Assembly (NCBI GenBank): GCA_900553845.1
Contig: USEW01000121.1
Location: forward strand, 1 to 5,586
From: an uncultured bacterium
GTDB taxonomy: Bacteria > Cyanobacteriota > Vampirovibrionia > Gastranaerophilales > Gastranaerophilaceae
DNA: 5,586 bases
Reading direction: 5' to 3'
Position 1 is the first letter of the stretch. The number at the start of each line of letters is the position of its first letter. Of the stretch, positions 1 to 5,189 are shown piece by piece. The notes beneath the pieces were generated by a model. That model made no database searches and had not been told where the DNA came from. It was given only the letters and a program-made list of their open reading frames with translations. The translations under genes and the position numbers were made by a program.

Positions 1-553
1 TGATTTTGATTATGAAAATCAGCAAATAACAGTTTACTATCGTAAAAAAGGTGAGGGAACGAATTATTTAACTAAACTTAAAAAAGACGATGAAATTATT
101 TTTTCAGGTCCTTTTGGCCATGGATTTAATATTGAAAATGATAAAAAAAGTTTGCTTGTTGGTGCAGGGATTGGAGTTGCTCCTTTATTTTTCTTAAAGA
201 AAAAGCTTGAAAAAAGTATTTTTATTGCTGGATTTAAGTCGGAAGACGAAGTTTTTAATAAATATGATTTTATAAAAATAGGCGAAAGCATAGTTGACGA
301 TGTTGAAAGAATAATATGGGAAAACAATATACAAAAAGTTTATACTTGCGGTCCTAAAATTGTATTGCAAAAAACTTATCAAATATGTAAAGAATCCCGT
401 ATTCCTGTTGAAGTTGCATTTGAAAAAGTTATGGCTTGCGGGGTTGGCGTTTGCAAAGGTTGTACTATAAATATTAAAGACGGCAAAATTATTAAAAATG
501 TAACCGTTTGTAAAGACGGTCCCGTATTTAAAGGAGAAAATATAATATGGTAA
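1..553 (+). CDS. pyrK: Dihydroorotate dehydrogenase B, electron transfer subunit (5' end cut off)
   Basis: PyrK carries FAD and a 2Fe-2S cluster and passes electrons from the FMN of PyrD to NAD+ in the cytosolic type 1B dihydroorotate dehydrogenase. The reading frame is open from base 2 (first full codon) to TAA 551-553, giving 183 residues; family members are about 250-260, so roughly the first 70 residues, with most of the FAD-binding barrel, lie upstream. In fragment numbering, a GEGTNYL segment (17-23) and SGPFGHGF (35-42) close the FAD domain. LLVGAGIGVAPL (51-62) and YTCGPK (115-119) are the nucleotide-binding motifs of the ferredoxin-reductase fold. The C-terminus has the cluster cysteines C146, C151, C154 and C170 in the CX4CX2CX15C pattern, followed by KDGPVF. 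The gene overlaps pyrD by 7 bases (ATGGTAA), as expected for subunits made together. A TTG at 152 is not a real start, because the PyrK homology continues upstream of it. Confidence 0.96.
   Translation, partial: DFDYENQQITVYYRKKGEGTNYLTKLKKDDEIIFSGPFGHGFNIENDKKSLLVGAGIGVAPLFFLKKKLEKSIFIAGFKSEDEVFNKYDFIKIGESIVDDVERIIWENNIQKVYTCGPKIVLQKTYQICKESRIPVEVAFEKVMACGVGVCKGCTINIKDGKIIKNVTVCKDGPVFKGENIIW
531..540 (+). promoter_or_regulatory. Ribosome binding site of pyrD
   Basis: AAGGAGAAAA lies inside the end of pyrK, with GGAG at 533-536. It is 10 bases before ATG 547 and 19 bases before the alternative in-frame ATG 556. The spacing favours 547 as the pyrD start. Confidence 0.7.
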
Positions 554-1449
554 GTATGGAGACTGATTTAAACGGATTAATATTAAAAAATCCTATAATA
601 GCAGCTTCTGGAACTTATGGGTATAACTTTGAGTATAATGTATTTAATGATGTAAAAAAACTTGGTGCGATTGTTACAAAAGGTGTTACTTTAGAAGTTA
701 GAAGCGGAAATCAAGGTGAACGTATTTTTGAAACATTTGGCGGTATGATTAATCGTATTGGGCTTGAAAATATAGGTATCTATGAGTTTTTAAAAAATCA
801 GCCTAAAGATCTTGATTATATTTTAAATATAGCTGGAGCCTGTGTTGATGACTATATTACCTGTGCAAAGATATGTGAGGAAAATCATATAAAAGCCATT
901 GAGTTAAATGTAAGTTGTCCAAATGTTAAAGCAGGTTGTATGGAATTTGGTACAGATGAAAATCTTTTATATGATTTAATAAAAAAATTTAAGAAAGAAT
1001 ATTCGGGTTATTTAATAGTTAAATTGACTCCAAATGTTACATCACCTGAAAAAATAGCCCACGCTGTTCAAAAAGCAGGTGCAAATGCAATTTCGGCTAT
1101 AAATACCGTAAAAGGTATGGGAGTAAAATTAAATTTTGAAAATGGTCGTTTTGTAAAATCAACAGTGGAAGGCGGTTTATCAGGAAGGTGTATAAAGCCT
1201 GTTGCTCTTTCTTTTATAAATCGTATTTCAAAAGTTGTAAACATCCCAATTATCGGTATGGGGGGAATTTATTCCTTAAATGATGTATTTGAATTTTTAT
1301 CAGTTGGGGCAAGTGCTGTTGAAGTTGGTACTGCTAATTTTACAAAACCTGATATTTGCTCATCTTTAATTGATGAACTTGAATTATTTATGGAAAAAAA
1401 TAAGTTTAAAACTATTGAAAGTTTATATGAGGTATTAAGAAATGGATAA
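547..1449 (+). CDS. pyrD: Dihydroorotate dehydrogenase B, catalytic subunit (type 1B)
   Basis: PyrD oxidises dihydroorotate to orotate with bound FMN; as a type 1B enzyme it pairs with PyrK and uses NAD+ rather than fumarate or quinone. The 300 residues match the usual length (about 300-310). Visible motifs, N to C: LNGLILKNPIIAASGTYGY (8-26), TKGVT with the FMN-contacting Lys45 (44-48), and NVSCPNVKAGCMEFGTD (121-137) with the catalytic Cys124. Cys at this site marks class 1; class 2 enzymes have Ser. Then come IVKLTPNV (157-164), NTVKGM (186-191), GGLSGRCIKP (209-218; many relatives have SGPA where this has SGRC), GMGGI (237-241) and GASAVEVGTANF (254-265), the FMN-phosphate region. No membrane segment is visible, consistent with a soluble heterotetramer. 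Start ATG 547 is supported by the ribosome binding site at 531-540 and overlaps the pyrK stop; the 3' end overlaps pyrE by 8 bases. Confidence 0.97.
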   Translation: MVSMETDLNGLILKNPIIAASGTYGYNFEYNVFNDVKKLGAIVTKGVTLEVRSGNQGERIFETFGGMINRIGLENIGIYEFLKNQPKDLDYILNIAGACVDDYITCAKICEENHIKAIELNVSCPNVKAGCMEFGTDENLLYDLIKKFKKEYSGYLIVKLTPNVTSPEKIAHAVQKAGANAISAINTVKGMGVKLNFENGRFVKSTVEGGLSGRCIKPVALSFINRISKVVNIPIIGMGGIYSLNDVFEFLSVGASAVEVGTANFTKPDICSSLIDELELFMEKNKFKTIESLYEVLRNG

Positions 1450-2032
1450 GCAAAATAATAATAATGTAATAGAGTTATTAAAGCAATATGAAGGCGTTTT
1501 AAAAGGGCATTTTTGTTTGACCTCAGGACTTCATAGCGATACTTATTTCCAATGTGCAAAATTGTATCAATACCCATTTGTTGTTGAGAAACTTGCTAAA
1601 ATGTTATGTGAAAAATTAAATGCAAATGAAATTGATACAATAATATCTCCTGCAATTGGCGCTATAATTTTTGGGTATGAAGTTGCTAAAAATTTAAACA
1701 AACGAAATCTATTTGTTGAAAGGAAAGATGGTGTTCTACAACTTCGCCGCGGATATACTCTAAAAGAAAATGAACGGGTTTTTATTGTTGAAGATGTTGT
1801 TACAACTGCTAAAACAATAGGTGAGACATTAGAAGCAATAAAACAATATAATGTAAATATTGTTGGTTATGGATGTATTGTGGATAGGACAAGTGATAAA
1901 ACTCCATATAAATTTACTTCTCTTTTAAAACAGACACCAAAAGTTTATGAACCGGCTGATTGTCCTCTGTGCAAAGCAGGTATTGAAATTGTAAAACCCG
2001 GAAGTCGTGTTGAAAATAAGGATGTTGTTTAA
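1442..2032 (+). CDS. pyrE: Orotate phosphoribosyltransferase
   Basis: PyrE joins orotate to PRPP to give OMP and pyrophosphate. The 196 residues fit the family. It belongs to the branch with FVERKDGVLQLRRGY (91-105), containing the catalytic and PRPP-binding basic residues, and a C-terminal CPLCKAG...VKPGSR segment (174-189). That segment holds the cysteine pair C174/C177 typical of this branch; whether it binds a metal here is not shown. The PRPP loop is VFIVEDVVTTAKTI (113-126), with the acidic pair E117/D118. Most relatives have Gly where this has Ala123. SGLHSDTYF (28-36) is the usual N-terminal orotate/PRPP region. The N-terminus has a short Asn run (5-8), in keeping with the AT-rich genome. 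TGAGGT at 1428-1433 serves as ribosome binding site, and the gene begins inside pyrD (8-base overlap), so translation is probably coupled. One base separates its stop from pyrB. Confidence 0.96.
   Translation: MDKQNNNNVIELLKQYEGVLKGHFCLTSGLHSDTYFQCAKLYQYPFVVEKLAKMLCEKLNANEIDTIISPAIGAIIFGYEVAKNLNKRNLFVERKDGVLQLRRGYTLKENERVFIVEDVVTTAKTIGETLEAIKQYNVNIVGYGCIVDRTSDKTPYKFTSLLKQTPKVYEPADCPLCKAGIEIVKPGSRVENKDVV
2018..2022 (+). promoter_or_regulatory. Ribosome binding site that sets the pyrB start
   Basis: AAGGA lies 11 bases before ATG 2034. Earlier in-frame candidates are GTG 2007 and ATG 2022. ATG 2022 overlaps this site, and GTG 2007 has no comparable site at the right distance. Starting at 2034 also gives an N-terminus (MAFKNL) that matches aspartate transcarbamoylases. 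Confidence 0.6.
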
Positions 2033-2033
2033 T

Positions 2034-2927
2034 ATGGCATTTAAGAATTTAATTGATATAAATAGTTTGACAGTAAATGATATTGAAGAAATTTCAAAAA
2101 TTGCCCGTGATTTTCAATTAAACAAAATAAAATCCGGAATTGCTTGTAAAAATGCTGCAATATATTTTGATGAAAATTCAACAAGAACCCGATTTAGTTT
2201 TGAAATGGCATGTCACAATCTTGGATTAAGAATTTTTAATTTTAAGAAAGAAACATCGTCTATACAAAAAAAAGAATCTTTTCTTGATACCATAAAAACA
2301 CTTGAATCATTGGGTGTTGATGTAATAATTATACGAAGTGGAAATGAACAACTTTTTAATGAAATTTTAAATAATGAAAGTTTTAAAATTAAAGTTATTA
2401 ATGCAGGGTGTTCAATAAAATCACATCCAACACAAGCTTTAACTGATTATTACACATTAAAACGCCATTATAGCTCATTAAATGGTAAAACAATAGCCAT
2501 AGTAGGCGATATAATGCATTCACGTGTGGCAAGGTCGGATATTGAGCTGTTTAAAAAACTTAATATGAATATAAATTTGATAGCACCTCCATATTTTCAG
2601 GATATGAATATTAAAGATGTAAATTGGTATAACAATTTAGAAGAAGGTTTGAAAAATGCAAATGCTGTCATTGCATTACGAATCCAGAATGAACGTATTG
2701 ATGGAACTATTCCTTTAATTCATTATGTAAAAAATTATCGTTTGGATATAAATAATTTTCCTAAAAATGCTCTTCTTCTTCATCCAGGACCGCAAAATCG
2801 TGATGTTGAAGTAACAAGTGAGTTACTTGAAACTAAAAATGCAAAAACTATTTTGGAGCAGGTTACAAATGGCGTATTTATCCGTATGGCAATACTTGAA
2901 AAAATGCTAAATTCGAAAGAGATATAA
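2034..2927 (+). CDS. pyrB: Aspartate carbamoyltransferase, catalytic chain
   Basis: PyrB condenses carbamoyl phosphate with aspartate to carbamoyl aspartate, the committed step of the pathway. With start ATG 2034 it has 297 residues, close to the usual 300-310. The carbamoyl-phosphate site is STRTRFSFE (49-57). The mobile lysine loop is SSIQKKES (75-82), HPTQALTD (131-138) follows, and the aspartate domain has GDIMHSRVARS (158-168, Arg164 and Arg167), LRIQNER (215-221) and HPGPQNRDVEV (250-260). Transcarbamoylases of arginine synthesis differ at these last motifs, so I exclude ornithine carbamoyltransferase. The NAG segment before HPTQ reads NAGCSIKS (123-130) where many relatives have NAGDG, a local variation. 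No pyrI regulatory chain follows, so allosteric control of the E. coli type is not expected from this locus. pyrC starts 6 bases after the stop. Confidence 0.96.
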   Translation: MAFKNLIDINSLTVNDIEEISKIARDFQLNKIKSGIACKNAAIYFDENSTRTRFSFEMACHNLGLRIFNFKKETSSIQKKESFLDTIKTLESLGVDVIIIRSGNEQLFNEILNNESFKIKVINAGCSIKSHPTQALTDYYTLKRHYSSLNGKTIAIVGDIMHSRVARSDIELFKKLNMNINLIAPPYFQDMNIKDVNWYNNLEEGLKNANAVIALRIQNERIDGTIPLIHYVKNYRLDINNFPKNALLLHPGPQNRDVEVTSELLETKNAKTILEQVTNGVFIRMAILEKMLNSKEI

Positions 2928-2933
2928 AAATAA

Positions 2934-4076
2934 ATGATAATAAAAGCAAAAAATATTGAACTTGAAATAGAAAATGAAAAAATCACTCAAATTGGACGTG
3001 GTTTAAAAAATAATTTTTCTCAATTTTATGACTTAAGTAAATATACAATAATACCTGGTCTAATAGATATGCATTGTCATTTAAGAGAACCAGGATATGA
3101 ATATAAAGAAGACATAAATTCTGGTATTGAATCTGCAATAAATGCCGGTATTGTAGGTATTTGTCCTATGGCAAATACCAGTCCCGTTAATGATAATAGC
3201 GCTATTTTAAAAAAGATGATTAAAAAAGCCGGTAATAATATCGGTTTTTTTCCTATATGTGCAGTTACTTATAATTTAGAAGGTAAAGAATTAACGAATT
3301 TTAGTGATTTAAAAGCAAATGGAGCAATTGCTTTTTCTGACGATGGGATGGCTATTTTAGATAAAGAATTATTTAAGCTTGCATTAAAATCAAATGAACT
3401 TGTTATTTCTCATTGTGAAGATGAAGTAAATGAAGTAAAATGGCAGCTTGATATTTTGGACAAAATTGGGGGAAAACTTCATTTTGCACATATTTCCAAA
3501 AAAGAATCAGTTGATTTCATTCGTGAAGCTAAAAGAAAAGGTGTTAAGGTTACTTGTGAAACTGCACCTCATTATTTTATTTTTAATAAAAACCAGTTAA
3601 ATAAGAATGTTTTTAAAAATGGTGTATATAAAATGAATCCTCCTCTTGGAAAAAAAGAAGATATGGAAGCAATCATAAATGGTTTGCTTGATGGAACTAT
3701 TGACGTTATTGCAACAGACCATGCGCCACATTCAAAAGATGAAAAATTAAAATATTATAACCTTTCTCCAAACGGTATTGTTGGATTTGAAACAGCTATT
3801 GGGGCAATATTATCTAAGTTTAATTTAGATTTATTGATTGAAAAAATGGCTTTAAATCCTGCTAAAATTTTAAATTTAAAAGATTTTAATGATATAAAAG
3901 TAGGCTCAAAAGCCAATTTAACAATTATTGATGAAAATAAAATATGGAAAGTTAACCAGAATGAATTTAAGTCAAAATGCAAAGTTTCACCTTTTAACGG
4001 AATGGAATTTAAAGGTAAAGCCACTGGAACTATTATAAATGGGAAATTAAATATGATAGATTGCTTGGGAGAATAA
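2934..4076 (+). CDS. pyrC: Dihydroorotase, type I (compact form)
   Basis: PyrC closes carbamoyl aspartate to dihydroorotate in a zinc-dependent amidohydrolase barrel. Visible motifs: DMHCHLREPGYEYKE (45-59) with metal ligands H47 and H49 and substrate-binding R51; MANTSPVND (79-87); FSDDG (134-138) with the Asp ligand; ISHCED (158-163) with H160; FAHIS (184-188) with H186; MNPPL (234-238); and ATDHAPH (260-266) with the catalytic Asp262. The DMHCHLREPG form and the Asp in FSDDG, rather than a carboxylated Lys, indicate a type I enzyme. At 380 residues it is about 45-50 shorter than common type I enzymes. Much of the loss falls between H160 and H186, where about 25 residues, including the usual glycine-rich stretch, are absent. 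In the NPPL motif the usual following Arg is Gly239. All metal ligands are kept, so I expect it to be active. The ribosome binding site (AAAGAG, about 2916-2921) is weak; coupling to pyrB six bases upstream may help. Confidence 0.95.
   Translation: MIIKAKNIELEIENEKITQIGRGLKNNFSQFYDLSKYTIIPGLIDMHCHLREPGYEYKEDINSGIESAINAGIVGICPMANTSPVNDNSAILKKMIKKAGNNIGFFPICAVTYNLEGKELTNFSDLKANGAIAFSDDGMAILDKELFKLALKSNELVISHCEDEVNEVKWQLDILDKIGGKLHFAHISKKESVDFIREAKRKGVKVTCETAPHYFIFNKNQLNKNVFKNGVYKMNPPLGKKEDMEAIINGLLDGTIDVIATDHAPHSKDEKLKYYNLSPNGIVGFETAIGAILSKFNLDLLIEKMALNPAKILNLKDFNDIKVGSKANLTIIDENKIWKVNQNEFKSKCKVSPFNGMEFKGKATGTIINGKLNMIDCLGE
4067..4071 (+). promoter_or_regulatory. Strong ribosome binding site for the ATG at 4079
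   Basis: GGGAG sits in the last codons of pyrC, 7 bases before ATG 4079. This is the best-placed site for the pyrF region. The GTG at 4117 has only a weak A-rich stretch upstream. It is the main reason to think pyrF translation naturally begins at 4079. Confidence 0.7.
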
Positions 4077-4078
4077 TT

Positions 4079-4117
4079 ATGGATAACAAATTTGAAGAAA
4101 ATTTAAAAGAAAAATAG
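4079..4117 (+). other. Out-of-frame pyrF N-terminus, or a 12-codon leader ORF
   Basis: ATG 4079, two bases after the pyrC stop and with a strong ribosome binding site, encodes MDNKFEENLKEK and then meets TAG at 4115-4117. If one A is added to any of the A-runs at 4098-4101, 4105-4108 or 4110-4114, the frame continues into pyrF, for example giving MDNKFEENLKEKIVLALDV, a natural OMP decarboxylase N-terminus. Possible explanations are a one-base deletion (real or a sequencing or assembly error), a -1 ribosomal slip at the last AAA codon, or a short leader whose stop overlaps the GTG start of pyrF (TAGTG), allowing re-initiation. The sequence alone does not decide between these. Confidence 0.65.
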
Positions 4118-4127
4118 TGCTAGCACT
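4116..4127. repeat. 12-base perfect palindrome at the pyrF start
   Basis: AGTGCTAGCACT reads the same on both strands. It follows directly after the A-run 4110-4114 and contains the GTG 4117 codon. In RNA it could form at most a 4-bp stem with a CTAG loop, which is weak. It could equally be chance within the codons for VLAL. No second copy was noticed in the window. Confidence 0.6.
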
Positions 4128-4824
4128 TGATGTAAATACAAAAGATGAGGCAAAAAAACTAATAGTTGAATTAAAGGAATATGTTGGTGTATTTAAAGTT
4201 GGGCTTCAACTTTATACAAAAAGCGGTAATGATATTATTAAGTTTATGAATGATGAAAATATTAAATATTTTCTAGATGTAAAATTACATGATATTCCGA
4301 ATACAGTAAAAGAAGCGTCTAAAAATATTATTGAAAGTGGTGCAAGTTTCTTTAATGTCCACACATTAGGCGGGTATAAAATGATGAACGAAGCAGTAAA
4401 TGCTGCTAATGAGGCTTATTTTAAAAAAACAAATCAAAATAGAGTTAAGCCTGTTGTTTTGGGTGTTACCATTTTAACAAGTATTAATGATGAAGTATTA
4501 AATAATGAATTTCAAATTGCAAATAAATCAGAAAATTTGGTGATAATTTTGGCAAAATTGGCAAAGGAAGCTGGTTTAACAGGAGTTGTTGCATCACCAC
4601 TTGAGGTCAAAAAAATAAAAGAAGCTTGCGGAAATGAATTCAAAGTTTTATGCCCGGGCATTAGACCTTCATTTGCAGCAACAAATGACCAAAAAAGAAT
4701 TTCAACACCAAAAGAAGCTATAAAAAATGGTGCTGACTATATTGTTCTTGGTCGTGCTATTACAAAAGAAGAAAACAAAATTGAAGTTATTGAAAAGATA
4801 TATAAGGAGATTTTAAATGATTAA
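4117..4824 (+). CDS. pyrF: Orotidine 5'-phosphate decarboxylase (N-terminus affected by a frame break)
   Basis: PyrF decarboxylates OMP to UMP, the last step of the pathway. The uninterrupted frame from GTG 4117 gives 235 residues. LALDV (2-6) is the first barrel strand, FKVGLQLY (26-33) contains the OMP-contacting Lys27, and DVKLHDIPNT (54-63) is the catalytic signature with Asp54, Lys56 and Asp59. VTILTS (117-122), CPGIRP (179-184), DQKRISTP (191-198) and LGRAIT (211-216) form the phosphate and ribose sites. The catalytic body is complete. The start is odd. GTG 4117 cuts the first strand short, has no good ribosome binding site and would leave a 40-base gap after pyrC, unlike the other junctions here. 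Joining it to the segment from ATG 4079 by a one-base shift gives about 248 residues. If the break is real and not bypassed, expression would depend on re-initiation at GTG. The 3' end overlaps the next gene by 8 bases. Confidence 0.92.
   Translation: MLALDVNTKDEAKKLIVELKEYVGVFKVGLQLYTKSGNDIIKFMNDENIKYFLDVKLHDIPNTVKEASKNIIESGASFFNVHTLGGYKMMNEAVNAANEAYFKKTNQNRVKPVVLGVTILTSINDEVLNNEFQIANKSENLVIILAKLAKEAGLTGVVASPLEVKKIKEACGNEFKVLCPGIRPSFAATNDQKRISTPKEAIKNGADYIVLGRAITKEENKIEVIEKIYKEILND
4804..4809 (+). promoter_or_regulatory. Ribosome binding site of the small ORF after pyrF
   Basis: AAGGAG lies inside the end of pyrF, 7 bases before ATG 4817. Its quality and spacing are as good as for any gene in the window, which supports 4817-5164 being translated. 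Confidence 0.75.
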
Positions 4825-5164
4825 TTTAACAAATAATGTAGTAAAAAAAAATAAAAAAGTAAAATTTAATCCTATTACGGAAAGTATAGTATTTTCAAAT
4901 AAAACGCAGCCATCAATTATACAGCTTCAAACCCCAATTAAGAGCATTTTAAAAAGAGAGCCTGCAAAAGATTTCTATGAAATTTTGAGAGAAGATGATT
5001 TTTTTGAGTTTAAATATTCTTATGAAGATATTCTTATAGAAAATTTACGCAGACTTAAAAAGTTAGGTTTAGATTTAGAACAAATGCAAGATAGATTAAA
5101 TGAATTAGATAGAATAAATGAAAAATGGCAAAATTATAAATATGATTATTATCGTAAACATTAG
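4817..5164 (+). CDS. Small unrecognised protein between pyrF and carA
   Basis: I do not recognise this 115-residue protein. It is likely real: it has a strong ribosome binding site, overlaps pyrF by 8 bases, is on the operon strand and runs to within 25 bases of carA. There is no signal peptide or membrane segment, so it is probably cytosolic. The first half (about 1-50) is basic, rich in Lys, Asn, Ser and Thr, with short hydrophobic beta-like patches (VKFNPI 15-20, SIVF 23-26, SIIQLQTPI 33-41), and may be partly disordered. The second half is charged and probably helical. From about 71 to 104 it has hydrophobic residues at heptad spacing (L83, L87, M90, L94, L97, then N101 and W104), which suggests a coiled coil and therefore self-association or a partner protein. 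It ends in a Tyr-rich basic tail (KYDYYRKH). It has no cysteine and no catalytic motif I can name. Its position suggests co-expression with pyrimidine synthesis, but a role there is not shown; it could be an unrelated passenger gene. Confidence 0.8.
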   Translation: MINLTNNVVKKNKKVKFNPITESIVFSNKTQPSIIQLQTPIKSILKREPAKDFYEILREDDFFEFKYSYEDILIENLRRLKKLGLDLEQMQDRLNELDRINEKWQNYKYDYYRKH

Positions 5165-5175
5165 CTAAACTAATC

Positions 5176-5182
5176 AAAAGGA
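5176..5182 (+). promoter_or_regulatory. Ribosome binding site of carA
   Basis: AAAAGGA lies 7 bases before ATG 5190, within the 25-base gap 5165-5189, which is the longest clean spacer in the operon. The gap also begins next to an 8-base palindrome, TTAGCTAA (5161-5168). There is no stem followed by a T-run, so I see no terminator here. Confidence 0.7.
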
Positions 5183-5189
5183 TAAAAAA

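Noticed and set aside
152..154. TTG 152 as the start of a short 133-residue protein
   Set aside because: The same frame continues upstream to the window edge with clear PyrK sequence (GEGTNYL and SGPFGHGF), so this is internal to pyrK.
2007..2033. GTG 2007 as an upstream start for pyrB, adding nine residues
   Set aside because: It would overlap pyrE by 26 bases and lacks a well-placed ribosome binding site. The added residues do not resemble PyrB N-termini, while ATG 2034 has AAGGA at a workable distance.
64..4024. Several open frames of 62-102 codons on the minus strand, at 64-327, 194-382, 1269-1577, 2780-2986 and 3755-4024
   Set aside because: All lie antisense within clearly conserved pyr genes, have low-complexity composition rich in Phe, Ser and Ile, and show no recognisable motif. 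They are expected by chance in AT-rich coding DNA.
4856..4954. KKVKF and SILK motifs in the small protein, resembling eukaryotic protein phosphatase 1 docking motifs (RVxF and SILK)
   Set aside because: Such short Lys-rich motifs arise easily in an AT-rich genome, the order is reversed from the usual eukaryotic arrangement, and nothing else suggests a host-directed or phosphatase-related role.
5161..5189. Possible terminator or promoter in the gap before carA, with palindrome TTAGCTAA at 5161-5168
   Set aside because: There is no GC-rich stem followed by a T-run and no convincing -35/-10 pair with spacing. The 25-base gap mainly holds the carA ribosome binding site.
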